DNA from: Zonotrichia leucophrys gambelii
Lineage: Eukaryota > Chordata > Aves > Passeriformes > Passerellidae
Assembly: GCF_028769735.1 (NCBI RefSeq)
Contig: NC_088173.1
Location: 10,189,038-10,253,037 of the forward strand
Direction: 5' to 3'
Length of the DNA stretch: 64,000 nucleotides
The notes beneath the pieces were generated by a model. It did no database searches. It was not told the DNA's origin and saw nothing but the letters and a program-made list of their open reading frames with translations. The position numbers and the translations under genes were made by a program. Numbering within the stretch: position 1 is the stretch's first letter; each line of letters opens with the position of its first letter. This document shows, in pieces, positions 50,368-61,445 of the stretch.

Positions 50368-50796
50368 TGTGGTGTTGTGAGGGTCGCAAGGACGAGGTGA
50401 GAGATGAGAATTTGGCTTCAAGTTCTCAGAAGGCTGATTTATTATAATACTATATATTATATAATGTTATGGGTTGTGTGGTGTGTGGTGCATTGTGTGG
50501 TGTTGTAAGAAATGATACATTAAAGTATAGAGAAAGGATACAGACAGAAGGATAGAAAAGAATGATAATAAAAACCCACGACAGACTCAGAGAGTCTGAC
50601 ACAGCTGGCTGTGATTGGCCATTAATTAAAAACAATTGACATGGAACCGATCAAAAATGCACCTGTTGGTAAGCAACCTCCAGACCACATTCCAAGCAAT
50701 CAGATAATTATTGTTTACATTTCTTTTCTGAGGCTTCTCAGCTTCTCAGGAGAAAAATCCTGGTGAAGGGAATTTTCAGAAAATATCATGGTGATA
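50368..50796 (-). repeat. Solo ERV LTR, 429 bp, minus strand, ERVK-like
   Basis: The element starts TGTGGTGTTGTGAGG and ends CATGGTGATA, where the last bases should be ACA, so one terminal base seems mutated. Perfect 6-base duplications ATATCT lie at 50362-50367 and 50797-50802, proving the ends. Six-base duplications are usual for class II (ERVK, beta-like) elements, and I recognise the sequence as a passerine ERVK-type LTR. Read on the minus strand it has a CCAAT-type GGCCAATCACAGCC (near 50615), an AATAAA signal close to the left end (within TATAATAAATCAGCC) and a terminal CCTCACAACACCACA. No internal sequence is present, so it is a solo LTR. The 61-codon minus-strand frame inside is incidental. 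Confidence 0.92.
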
Positions 50797-50802
50797 ATAT
50801 CT
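50797..50802. repeat. Right target-site duplication of the 429-bp LTR
   Basis: ATATCT, the partner of 50362-50367. Confidence 0.92.
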
Positions 50803-53519
50803 CATCTCTTATCCACAGCAGATACAATTTTTAGGGTGCATTCCTCACAGAGGGTGCATTATTGAGAGGATGCTATTGGAGCATCACAGAAGTATGCAGA
50901 GAGACTCCTGCCCAGAACTGAAAGCCTCAAGAGAATCCACCCCATGCTAAAGCATTGGATACAATGCACTTAGGAGGACCAAACATTGAAGAAGTCCATC
51001 CACCCAAGGCAAGTAGGCCTACTGGAAATGCTGTGAGATCTTTACTACTGATGGCAAGGAGGATTTAGATAAAGGTCTGACTTCTTTTAAGTATTTTGCA
51101 CTCTCTAAAACATTAATGAATGCAAAAAAAGATTTATGCATTACTGTTGAAAGCTTTATTGGTTGCCTCTGTATAGGTGTATTTAAATAGACAAAAAAAG
51201 TATGAAAAGCAGTTCCAGTGAAAGCTAGTTATGAAAATATGTCACAGAAGAGTGGTTTCCGAATAGACTACATTGATATCCACAAGTCAAACAAGTTCAA
51301 ATGCTGTAGAGGATAGAATGTTTCATACTTGCAATATTCATGAGTTCATTCACATAAATCCATCATCTTGATATTTACAAACAATCTTTGAAAACTAATT
51401 GGAAAAATTACTTGGGGGTTGTTAGTTTTGGGGTTTTTTTTAAGAAAAGCACAAATTTGTCAACTGAAAAGTCTTAGAGTAACAGTTTGTACACAATATA
51501 TTTCAAGCTTAGAACACTGAGTACATCATTTATCATGAATAGACCAAAAGGTTTTGTTTACTGATTTTAAAAGCTTTTGATTCATTTTGCCATGAGGTTT
51601 TCTGTGATAGTTTTGGGGGTCAGGATTTTTATGTTGTAGATGGAATTTGTTCAGTTAAAACCAAACTGTAAAGCCTTTTTGATGAAAAACAGGAGGGTCA
51701 TACTCAAAGCTTGTCCCAGAACATTTGCTGCCTCCCACCCCAACTTCTTTCTCTTATTTATTCAAATAAAACAGCAATATTTAGGGCACAAATTCACAGA
51801 TTCTCTACCTCCAGTCTCTCTTCTATAGACATCTACCAGCCCTATATTGCTGTGCAAACTTGGACAAATCAGATGATACCTTTGTGGATAATATGTTTTT
51901 TAAATAAATCAATTTTAGCTTTGTTTGTACACACAATATTCATAGTACAACACCATATAAAATCAGAGCAGGGGCAGAGAGAGGAAATGAGTGTGTGTGC
52001 ATATCAGCAGTGGTGGAAACCAGTAATTTAGTTTTGTGCAATGGGATTCAAACATTCATGCTGTTCAAAAGCCAGCAAAGATGTTGCCATTTTCATTGAA
52101 AAGCAGATCTACACTTCCAGATTTGTTTTGTTGAATGCTTATTCCAGAAAGCAAGCTGTTCAACCTTTCTGTAATAGTAAGATTTTTCATTCATTCTGAA
52201 CCTGAGAGACATAAATAGTCTGTGCATAAAGCTTACAAAAAGCTTTTTAGAAAGGAGAACTCTCACCATAGGATGGATATTATTCAGCAGTGATTTTTCT
52301 TTCTGTAGCTCCATGTTGAGTCTCCAGGCAGCAAGCATGTAAACAACAGTTGCTATTTACATTCCACCAGGAGATGTAGAAACTGCATTTGTTATTTATA
52401 ATATTTATGAAATTATAGCAACAAGTTCAGAGTATATACAAATGTCTGCAGTAAATTGATTCTCTAGCACTTCCATTTTAAAAAAGTGGCACCTATCTTC
52501 CCTTTGTGTACATTAGTTGTCTTTCAATTATAAACACCAAAAACATTTATATTCCTCAATTCATGAGACTTATGAACACTGAGATAGAGTTCAATGTGCA
52601 CATTGATTAAATTAGAGCACTCTACTTGATGTGTACAATTCACAGTCTAAAAGAATCACAGATGAAGTATTGTGACAGAAATTAATGCAAACGATCAGTC
52701 CTTCCATTATTTGCTGTAAGCACTTTAGCTAGTTGGATATTTTTCAAGCCTTCATAATATTCAGGTTTTGAGATTACTGTAAGACAATTTTGAGAAATAA
52801 AGTAGGTAAAAAGTCAAATAAATATATAGCAAGAATACTGATATTAATAGCATAACACTAGTTCATGCATAAAACAAAGGTTCCTGGTGCTTATAATGAC
52901 TGAAAATTAGTGATTTTTTTTTTCAATTTCAGATGGCTATTGAAATTTTTATTAAATTTTAGAGCATTAGCAGAACCTGAGCTCCCCTTTGTCGCACTTT
53001 TATGCAAAGCCACAGGACACAAATTTTTCAGCAAGCGTACCAATCAGCATAAATAATCTGTTTTACATAGACTCATTATATGGGGAGAAGAGCATAATGA
53101 AACCTTTTAGTTTGTTCAGTAAATCAAACTCAGTCATATCTCCATAAAAATATATCAGTTAAGAAACCACTTTACAGACAAAATCAACAGTTTCATTAAC
53201 CTAAACTGATAATTTAATCTGAAGTCTGCTAACAAGTCTAGAAGAATTGCCTAAATATTTGCTGCAGCAATCAGTATAGAATAATGCAAATTCAGAGATA
53301 TTATCTGAAAAATCTTGAAAGTATCACATATTTTAAATCCTTAGGGTTTTTCTTCAGAATTGAGAAATGGTTCATATTATTGAACGATACTATCTGTTTA
53401 ATATTTTTCTTTATCTAAATATGTCAAATTACTGCATGTTAATATCCTATGTGGTACACAGAAACCATACAAAAAGTTATATCCAGTTACTCTCAGAGTA
53501 ATTCACATGTCTGTGAAAA
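50803..53519. other. AT-rich DNA, no recognisable gene or element
   Basis: Open frames of at most 106 codons (51711-52031), none recognised. A G/T-rich patch lies at 51415-51442. Nothing else stands out. Confidence 0.6.
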
Positions 53520-54100
53520 TGTTGTGGTTTAACCCACTAGGTAGATAAAAACCAAACAGCCACTTGCTCACTTCCCCCCCATCAGGATGGGGGAGAAAAT
53601 TGGAGGAAAATAATTCAAATATATGGGTTGAGATAAAGACAGCTAATAAGACAGAAACTGAGGAGACAATAATAATAAAGATAAAACAATGAGATTACAA
53701 AAAACAAGTGAAGCACAATACAATTGCTCACTAACCCCCAGCCAATGCCCAGGCAGTTCCCAAGCAGTGGTCCCCAGCCAGCTTTCCTGCTATAGGCTGA
53801 GCATGATGCCACATGGCGTGGAATATCCACTGGGCCAGTTGGGGTCCTGGCTGTGTCCCCTCCCAACTCCTGGTGCACACCCAGCCTCCTCACAGGTGGG
53901 GTGAGCACCAGCAAAGTCCATGACTTAGGGCAAGCACTGCTCAGCAACAGCCAAAAGGCCAAAGTTTGGACTCAATGGCCTTAATGATTTTATGATCCCA
54001 AAACTCTGTGTTATCAACATCATTCTTATCCTAAATCTAAAACACAGCACTATACAGTCTCTTAGGAAGAGTTAACTCCATCCCAACAAACACCCAGACA
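53520..54100 (-). repeat. ERV LTR, about 580 bp, minus strand (family A)
   Basis: It starts TGTTGTGGTTTAACCC and ends GTTAACTCCATCCCAACAAA then CACCCAGACA. Reverse-complemented, it follows the LTR at 28636-29157 motif by motif: the GGATGGAGTTAAC start, the GTGAGCAATTGTATTGTGC segment, TTTATCTCAACCC and the GTGAGCAAGTGGCTG region. Flanks are GAAAA before and GAAAT after, a 5-base duplication with one change. It is a solo LTR, since no ERV coding sequence adjoins it. It carries a 41-base insertion at 53957-53997 that the other copy lacks. The 115-codon minus-strand frame inside is not a gene. Confidence 0.85.
53957..53997 (+). mobile_element. 41-bp CR1-tail-like insertion within the LTR
   Basis: TTTGGACTCAATGG followed by TTAATGATTTTATGATC resembles the last bases of CR1 and CR1-tailed SINEs (TTGGACTCGATG, then octamer-like ATTCTATGAT units), with the middle missing. 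It is flanked by CCAAAA at 53951-53956 and 53998-54003. Without it the surrounding LTR sequence lines up with the sister LTR at 28636-29157. I read it as an extremely 5'-truncated insertion on the plus strand; its small size leaves the call uncertain. Confidence 0.5.
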
Positions 54101-54879
54101 GAAATCCAACACAGGAATAGTAAAAAGAAGTGTGCAGGTATACATAAACAACACCCCTACATTGTTTTATAGTCTGTACCTCTTCTCTGATCTTGAAAGA
54201 CTTCCTCTGCTCAGTTACACACAAAATTCCTGGTGTTACCCACTAGTGGTTACACAGCTTAGGCAGGCCAGTCTAGCTGCTCACACAATATTTATAGGTC
54301 CAATGGTTGCTCAAAGATGAATGTTACCACAGTGCCCTTTTTGAGCATACCTAAATGTATCTCCTGGTGCCTCAGCTTCTTATGCTTGTCCATTGAAATT
54401 TCCAAATGAAACATAATGAAGGGAAGGTGTTGTAATAAATTAAGATATCAATGAACCCAGAACACCCATGGAGTATTTTGTCAAATAGCCTATGTTAATA
54501 AATAATTATGAAAGCAAATATTAATTTTTATTCTAATTAATTTTTGTATTGAGAATTAGAATTGCTTTACTTGCACAGAATCTCAATTTAATTCAATTAA
54601 ATCTACTATTAAAGTATTGAGTTATCAAGTAAAATAAATTAAATATAGAGCGTGAATTAATACTGATAAAATTTGAGTAGTGCTACAGTACTTTGCCTTG
54701 TTTGTCTTTATAAGTGGCTTGTTAAAAATCAGCTATATCTCAAGGACATTCTACAGTTGATAAAGCCAGTGCAATTGAAAAATTACTACAGTTATATCCA
54801 TTATCATTACATAGTTATCATACATTAGTTAAGAATTTCAGGATTGCAAATGCCTTGATATGGGTTTTCAAAAATTAAT
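54101..54879. other. AT-rich DNA, no gene seen
   Basis: Plain AT-rich sequence between an LTR and a CR1; nothing recognised. Confidence 0.6.
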
Positions 54880-56195
54880 TTCATAGAATATGATGAACTG
54901 AAAGGGACTCATCAGGATCATCGAGGCCATGTCCTGGCTCTTCACAGGACATCCAAAGAATCACACCATGTGCCTGAGACTGTTGTCCAAATGCTTCTTG
55001 AGCCCTGTCAGGCTTGGTGCTGTGACCACTTCTCCAGGGAGCCTGTTCCAGTGCCCAGTCACCCTCTGGGTGGAGACCTTTTCCTTATATCCAACCTAAA
55101 CCTCCCCTGACTCAGCTTTATGCCATTTCAGTGAGTCCTGTCACTGGCCAGGGTGAAGAGATTGGTACCTGGCCCTCTCACTTCATGTGAAGATGGAATG
55201 AGGCCTCCCCTCAGTCTCCTCCAGACTGAACAAATCAAACACCTTCTGTTTTTTGCCTTATTTCTATGACAACATTCCTGTTCAGCCTAGTCAGCCTTCT
55301 GCCTCTGACTTGAGACATTTGGGAATTGGCTGCTCCTATGTCTTAAGAAGGTGATGTTTAAAAATTGACCAGCAGTGATGGACCCCAGCATCTGCAAAAA
55401 CATTTTCCCAGGGGACTTTACTCACTTGTGCCCTGAGCAGCCCAAAGTCTTCTCTCCTCATGTTCACAGCTGAGGTTTTGCAGGCACTTTTCTTCCCATC
55501 AATAGATTTTAAACTCAATCACTTCATGGTTGCCATCATCAAGACAGCCACCGATCTCCACTTCTCTCACAAATCCTCTCTGCTGACAAGCAGCAGATCA
55601 AGGACACCTTTTCAAGTCAGCTCTCTTATGACATGCTCCACAAAGCTGTCATCCAGGGCTTTTAGGAATCCTCTGGCACCAGTTTTACCAGCTGTGTGAT
55701 GCTACCAGCTGATTACTGGCAAGTGGGAGTCCCCCATGAGGACAAGGGCAGTTGACTTGCAGGTGTCCCTTAGTTCCTCAAAGGATGATTTTTCAGTGTC
55801 ATTGTCCTGGCTAGGAAGACTAGGGCACACTCGTATATGACATCTGCAGTACCTTTTTGCCCCTTGATTCTTATCCAGAGGTTCGCAACTGTGCCACTGA
55901 CAACTGACTTTCATACATTCTAACTCTTTCATTGCATGCAGTGCCATTCCTCTGCCTCTTCTGCCCTTCCAAACCCTCCTAAAAAGCCTGCAACCATCCA
56001 ACAGGCTACTCCAGTCACAGGATTCATCCCACCAGGTTTCACTTATGCCAGTGATGTCAGATCTCTGGGACTGGGCCAAAGCTTTGAGCTCACCTTGCTG
56101 TCTCTTTATGAAATACATTATTTTACCCAAGATTTGTGGATAAAGACAGGCATAGTAAGCAGCACGAGAAGAAAGCTGTGACACTGCAGCCAAAG
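54880..56195 (-). mobile_element. Internally deleted CR1 LINE, minus strand
   Basis: The 3' end is at 54880 (CATAGAATATGATG on the plus strand, the reverse of the CR1 octamer end). The segment 54880 to about 55240 is CR1 3' untranslated region, clearly the same subfamily as the copy at 45425 (GAGCCTGTTCCAGTGCCC, CCTCTGGGTGGAG, CCCCTCAGTCTCCTCCAG). From about 55240 to 56195 the element jumps to the endonuclease half of ORF2. The reverse-transcriptase region, which should lie between, is absent. The element is therefore about 1.3 kb of a normal 4-5 kb, with both a 5' truncation and an internal deletion. It cannot move by itself. Confidence 0.85.
55250..56193 (-). pseudogene. CR1 ORF2 endonuclease domain remnant
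   Basis: In the full-length protein this domain nicks the target DNA before target-primed reverse transcription. An open frame at 56193-55702 (163 codons) shows ITGISETWWDES and DGCRLFRR near residues 48-71, then a stretch ending LVLMGDSHLPVISW, where the MGDFN-type motif of apurinic-like endonucleases is expected; here the F-N pair has been lost. Beyond a stop the likeness continues in other frames. A 60-codon frame (55518-55336) has MRREDFGLLRAQVSKVPWEN and AGVHHCWSIFKHHLLKT, which belong to the segment after the endonuclease. In-frame stops and frame changes make it inactive. The change from coding to 3' untranslated sequence is at about 55240. Confidence 0.85.
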
Positions 56196-56561
56196 CTGGA
56201 ATCCATTATATCATAAAAGGGCAACACTAATCTCATAAGAAAGTACTCTCAAAAGAGTTGTTTTATCCTGAAGTTTACTTTCATTTTTCACCCCTAGAAG
56301 GAGACTGCAGATTCTGCAGTCCAAACTGTGACGGGACTGAGGAAACACAGAAGCAGCAAAGAAAGAGGAACCAGCAAACCTTGTATTGATAAATAACTAG
56401 TACATAAAATAAAGGTGCACATACATCATAAATCAATCCTTGCCATGACAATAAAATGTAGAGAAGTCCTCAAAACTCAATGTTGTTGATGGGTATGACC
56501 AATGGGAACTCAGAAGTACTCTGAAGTCCATGACACTAACAAGTAAAGAACTGTAGGAAAC
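56196..56561. other. Spacer between two CR1 copies, nothing seen
   Basis: About 370 bases of AT-rich sequence without recognisable features. Confidence 0.6.
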
Positions 56562-56800
56562 TAGCACAGAATGGCTTGGGTTGGAAGAAACTCTAAAGAT
56601 CAGCTTGTTTCCAATTCCCCTGCTGTTGACAGGGACACCTGTCACTCAACCAGGCTGCTTAAAGCACCATTCAACCTGGCCTTGAACACTTCTAGAGATG
56701 TGGTATCTGCAACAACTTTAGGTAACATGTTCCAGTGTGTCACCACTCTCATAGTAAAGAATCTCTTAATATCTAATCTAAACCTACACAGTTGGCATAC
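56562..56800 (-). mobile_element. CR1 LINE 3' end, minus strand, strongly truncated
   Basis: The plus strand begins CACAGAATGGCTTGGGTTGG, AAGAAACTCTAAAGATCAGC, then CCTGGCCTTGAACACTTC, TCCAGTGTGTCACCACTCTC and AGTAAAGAATCTCTTAATAT, in the order of a CR1 3' untranslated region read backwards. This is a different CR1 subfamily from the copies at 45425 and 54880. It is truncated near 56800; a 134-codon plus-strand frame (56571-56975) across it is antisense to the element and not a gene. Confidence 0.85.
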
Positions 56801-59800
56801 TGGGCCCTCTGTTCCCCTTAGAAGGCAGTCTCCAACAACTATAATCCTACTGTTTTATTACAGCTCTTTAATTCAAAGAGTTGTTAGAATACCAATAGTC
56901 ATAATTCTGATTGTCAGATGTCAGCCAGCTCAGCTGAGTGGAGACCTGCAGCTGCTGCAAGAACAAGGCACATAAGTAGCATTTACTTTCCCCAGTTACT
57001 AATGGGAGCCTAACAACATGCTCCTACCAACCAAAGATGTCTTGGCTGCAAGTGTAGGTCATAACTGCACTCCTACCATTCTCATGCATGCTCTTGGCAC
57101 TGCCAGTACAAACCAACACCTCCACATTTATGACACCTGGACTTCCACAAATTTCCAGTACTAGAGACAGGACCTACAGAGGAGCCTGGCTAACATTAGT
57201 GTCATCAAGCAGACTACTGTAAGTGAACTTCATACCAGTTAAGACAACAAATTCAGGGTTCTCCCTGCTCCAGGAGTGGTGATTCCTTGGTGATACCTTG
57301 GCAAGAAGGGGAAGGAACATGGTGACTTTTTTTCATCTACTGCACAGATCAAAGGTTATAGTTTCATTATTTTAGCTTCAGAGAAAATTGTATATTTTAT
57401 ACCTGTCAGTTTTTCTTCAGAAAATCTCTGTAGGATGACATTTTCCCCTCCCACATATTCTTTCTATCTAACCCTTACTTTTTTGAAATTTTCATCATCT
57501 ATTCTGTGCTTTTCTTCATCTTTAAAATGCTCCCTATAAGAACTCAAAAACCATGTTACTATAGTAAAAGGGTACTATGTTGCAATGATTGATTTGACCA
57601 CCTTGAAAACTTTAGGAGAAAAAAAAATTTAAAACAGAAGAATGAAAAAAGCATCCTAAAGTATTCCATCAACAGCAGTGTTATTCTTGCCAGCATAAGG
57701 TTTTTCATTTTATCCCTAGAAGATTGAGAAAAACTCCAACTTGAAATTATAGGGGAAAAAACCAGAATTACCTCCATCAAGACAAATGGGGGCCAATTCC
57801 AAACCCAATAGTTTTAACGTACCAAGAAGTTTCAGGGTGGAGTTTGACAGATGGGCTCACCATACACTGTGCTAGCAGTTCTATCTGTAACAATTTCTAT
57901 TACAACTACAGCTCACAAGTATTCAGGGAGCACATTGACTTTTACAGTGTCCCAATTATTTCCTAAGACACACTATCTGGCAGAAACATCTTCAGGACAC
58001 ACTGCAAAAATATCAAAAGCAAGGCTGTTTATGGCTCTTATGTTCCAAGGAGTGGGAAACAGAAATCATATGCAATCAGTATTTTTTCCTAAATCTGCAG
58101 CATAACTCCTAAATAGCTGAACTGTTCTGCTAAAATTAGTGTTCTACAACAAGAGACCACTAAATAAAGGACAAAATGGGATGGGTCATTTAGGTGAGGG
58201 GGCTATATAATGAAACTATACCGAGTTCTAGACTATTCAGTTTTGTTTTCAGAAAATTCAGATTCAATATCAGATTAAAAAAGAACAAAACCCAATCTAC
58301 TTCAGATATTTTTAACATTGCACTGGTCTGCATGAACCCTTAGCCTCAAAATATTACAGAACTGACCTCTGTAAAATGTGACATGTTTATTTTACTGTTA
58401 AATCATCTGTTAACATTGCTTACATTATGTTATCAGAAGATTACAGAAAGCAAGCATGCATCTTGGCCAATGTGCTACTGCTGAGAAAGTAAAGGGCACA
58501 TTAAGATTCAAGAGGCATTCTACAATGCAGACATCTATACAGAGAGTACAGAAGCCAGTTGAAAGGTTTCCAGTTAAAATTACTTGCATCAATAATAGAG
58601 AACCTCTAGTCAACAACATCAGGTCTGCATTATTTTCTCAACTATTGAGATATTACTGTGATCATTTTTGTACTAAGTATATTTCAAAAGTGGTTTTTAA
58701 ATTTACTTCTCTACTATTTTTGCTAGATAAACTTAAATCTGTCATTTCAGAATACAAGTCATGCCAAACAGGTGAACTACTGCAGTTGTACAATATACAG
58801 CATCAGGAGAAGGTCAAACATATACATATGGCAGCATACAACTAATTTATGTTGCTTGAAAACAGTTTTCTAGCTCCTGAGTGAAATAATGATGGGGGAG
58901 TTCATATCCTGTCTTCCACAGACTAGGCAGGGGTTTTTTTTCTTCATGCTTTCAATTAAGACTAAAGCCTATTACAAAAAACCACTTTTAACAAAAATTG
59001 ACTTTCACAGCAGTCCTCAAGTATGAGCAGCAGAGGATCTCATTTGAACAAATGTAACAAGATGTTCTTTCAGCTGTGTTCTTTCCCCTTTCCTGAACCT
59101 GCCACATACATTTTACTGCTTTTTGACAATAAAATTGCACCATAGCATACAACTGTAAACAAATTTCAGATACCTGAGCCTGCTCATACAGGAATTTCTA
59201 ACTGGAAGCCTTTTTTCTCCTTTTTTTCTTTCAATACTCCCCATTCATTGTTTTCCTAAAACAATGCACAAGTCTGAATGACAACATTAGATTTTTTGTT
59301 TTGGTAGAATTGCTTTTAGTTTAATTCTACTGATATGTACTGCTGTGTAAAAGCTTTTGCTGGCCTATCTGTAGGTACAAATGCGACTGCAGAGATCCAT
59401 AAGCAGGGCCTTTTAGATAGAGTAGCCAAAGTGATCTTTCATTAGAGAGACAAACATATACCTCTTAGCAACTCGATAGCATTCACTTTCCACAGCTAAT
59501 TTTAAGGAAATTGTCCTTGGATATCTACTGCCACTTGGGAAATCAAAAAGAAAATTGTAGAGTGGACATGTTATGTTCAGTAAAATAAAAGAAAGGCACA
59601 GGGAAGTCTCAATTACTTAGCCTAATTTCCTTTATTTTCAGCTTTTTTCTTTTTTCTGGCTAATACCTTATGACTAAAGTATAAGATCAAGTTTTAATGA
59701 TAATAACAGATCAATTTAAATTTGGTTCCTCTTTGGCTTGAAGCTGTATTAAAACCTGGACATATTTTATTACCCAAGTCAAAGCCTACTGAGAACTATA

Positions 59801-61400
59801 AGTGACCTGTTCGCTAAAGTACATTAATACCCTGAGATCCTGTGCTGGGCCAGACTGCCCAGGGTATGACACAGGTCCAGAACAGTGATAAAAGGATTAA
59901 AACAGCCTGATATAGAACAGATATTTTTAGCTTGCAGGAAATTATTCAGCAGCAGAAACTATAGTAGAAAAGGGACATACTAAAAGGGGAAAAGGTGCTT
60001 GATTACTGAATCTGATCTACTCTACAAGCTAGTACCCATAAGACTGTGAAGAGGATTTAAGAAAGTACATGAGCCTCCTCAAGAAGCACGCTGGAACCCC
60101 TCGAACATAACCTGGCTGCGTGGCAGGAAAACACTTCTGCCAGGTAGTTGTATTAAGTGTTATTGACACAAAACAGTCGAGCCATGTCCCTGACATCACA
60201 CTGAGAAATAGGCTGAAATAGAGGAAAACTGCAAGGTATGAAACTCAGAACTGTAAGGAAATGAAAAGCCTCCCAAAACTGCAGAATGTCAGTTCAGCAT
60301 TCAGCAGAAAACACCCCTGTTTGCAGGTGAACAGCTGCTGCACACTTCCCCATGGTATAAAAACACAGCTATTAAGTAAATGTAATTTGACAGAGGAATC
60401 CACTGAGGCTCCCACCAGTTTGCACATACTGAGATACATCATTTGTGTTTCAAGAGGAGGCTTTTGAGCTGGTTTTGGCATTCACATGGAGTTACAGTCA
60501 CAGCAATCCTGCTCTGGACAGTACAGGCAGCATGAGAAAGGTCAGTAGTGGATTTTCAGTGAGAAGGGCAGTGAGGCTGTTATCCTGAAAGAGTACACTT
60601 AACAGTAAGGCTCTCCAGGTGCTCTGAGGAGGGTAACAATGTCAGGTAAACAATTTGTGTTTATATGTCATTATTTGGTACCCTCAGGTTTGATCAAAAG
60701 CTACTGACACAAACAAACAAAAAAAAAAAGAAAAGTTGAAACAAATGTGCATCTTAGCAGGCCCCATAATTCAATCACTGCTGCAGAAAGGTTTCTTCAG
60801 CCAGAGATACACTCAAATGGCAGTATGCAATTAAAGGTGCAGATGTCAAGAAAAGGTGGCCCTCATCCTCTTTCACCTCCATATCACTTGAATGTGCAAA
60901 AGCTATTCCATAAAGAAATAAAACTCAAATATAAATTACTTGCTCCTTATTGAAAGTTTGATTGTACTTAGAAAAATGTTCTTTTATTAATTCTAGATAG
61001 ATGAACTGCCTATAGATGAGTTGACTCAAGATGACTTAGAAGCCAATTACTGGTTAGAGATGGAATAGCACCTACATAGTGCATGACAGAGGATGTTAAT
61101 GAGTTACATCCCTGAAAAAAGAATTCATGAGCCAGACGTTCAGAAAATTTCTTGTATTAGAAGGACTTCCAGATTTTTAAGGTGCTCTTCTTTATACTTC
61201 CTAACTGCCTGCTTTTAAGAGCTACAAGGCTTCATTTTTTTTTTTAACTTACAGAAGAAAGAGCATTTTCTTATTTCCCTTGTAATTATTTTATGATGCC
61301 ATAGACTGCATCAGTCAGAACAAAGCCAGTAGTAAAGGAACACTTAATGACATGCATGACCTCTGAATGCACATGGTCCTGGAAGTAGATGGTGTGGCAT

Positions 61401-61445
61401 AAAAGTACTTGATAAGTGAAAGTAAAAAGTACTTGATAAGTGAAA
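61401..61445. repeat. 24-base tandem duplication
   Basis: The 21-base unit beginning AAAAGTACTTGATAAG occurs perfectly at 61401-61421 and 61425-61445, separated by GTA. A recent local duplication is the likely origin. Confidence 0.9.

Noticed and set aside
55936..56181. Plus-strand open frame of 81 codons
   Set aside because: It is antisense to the CR1 endonuclease region and has no likeness of its own.
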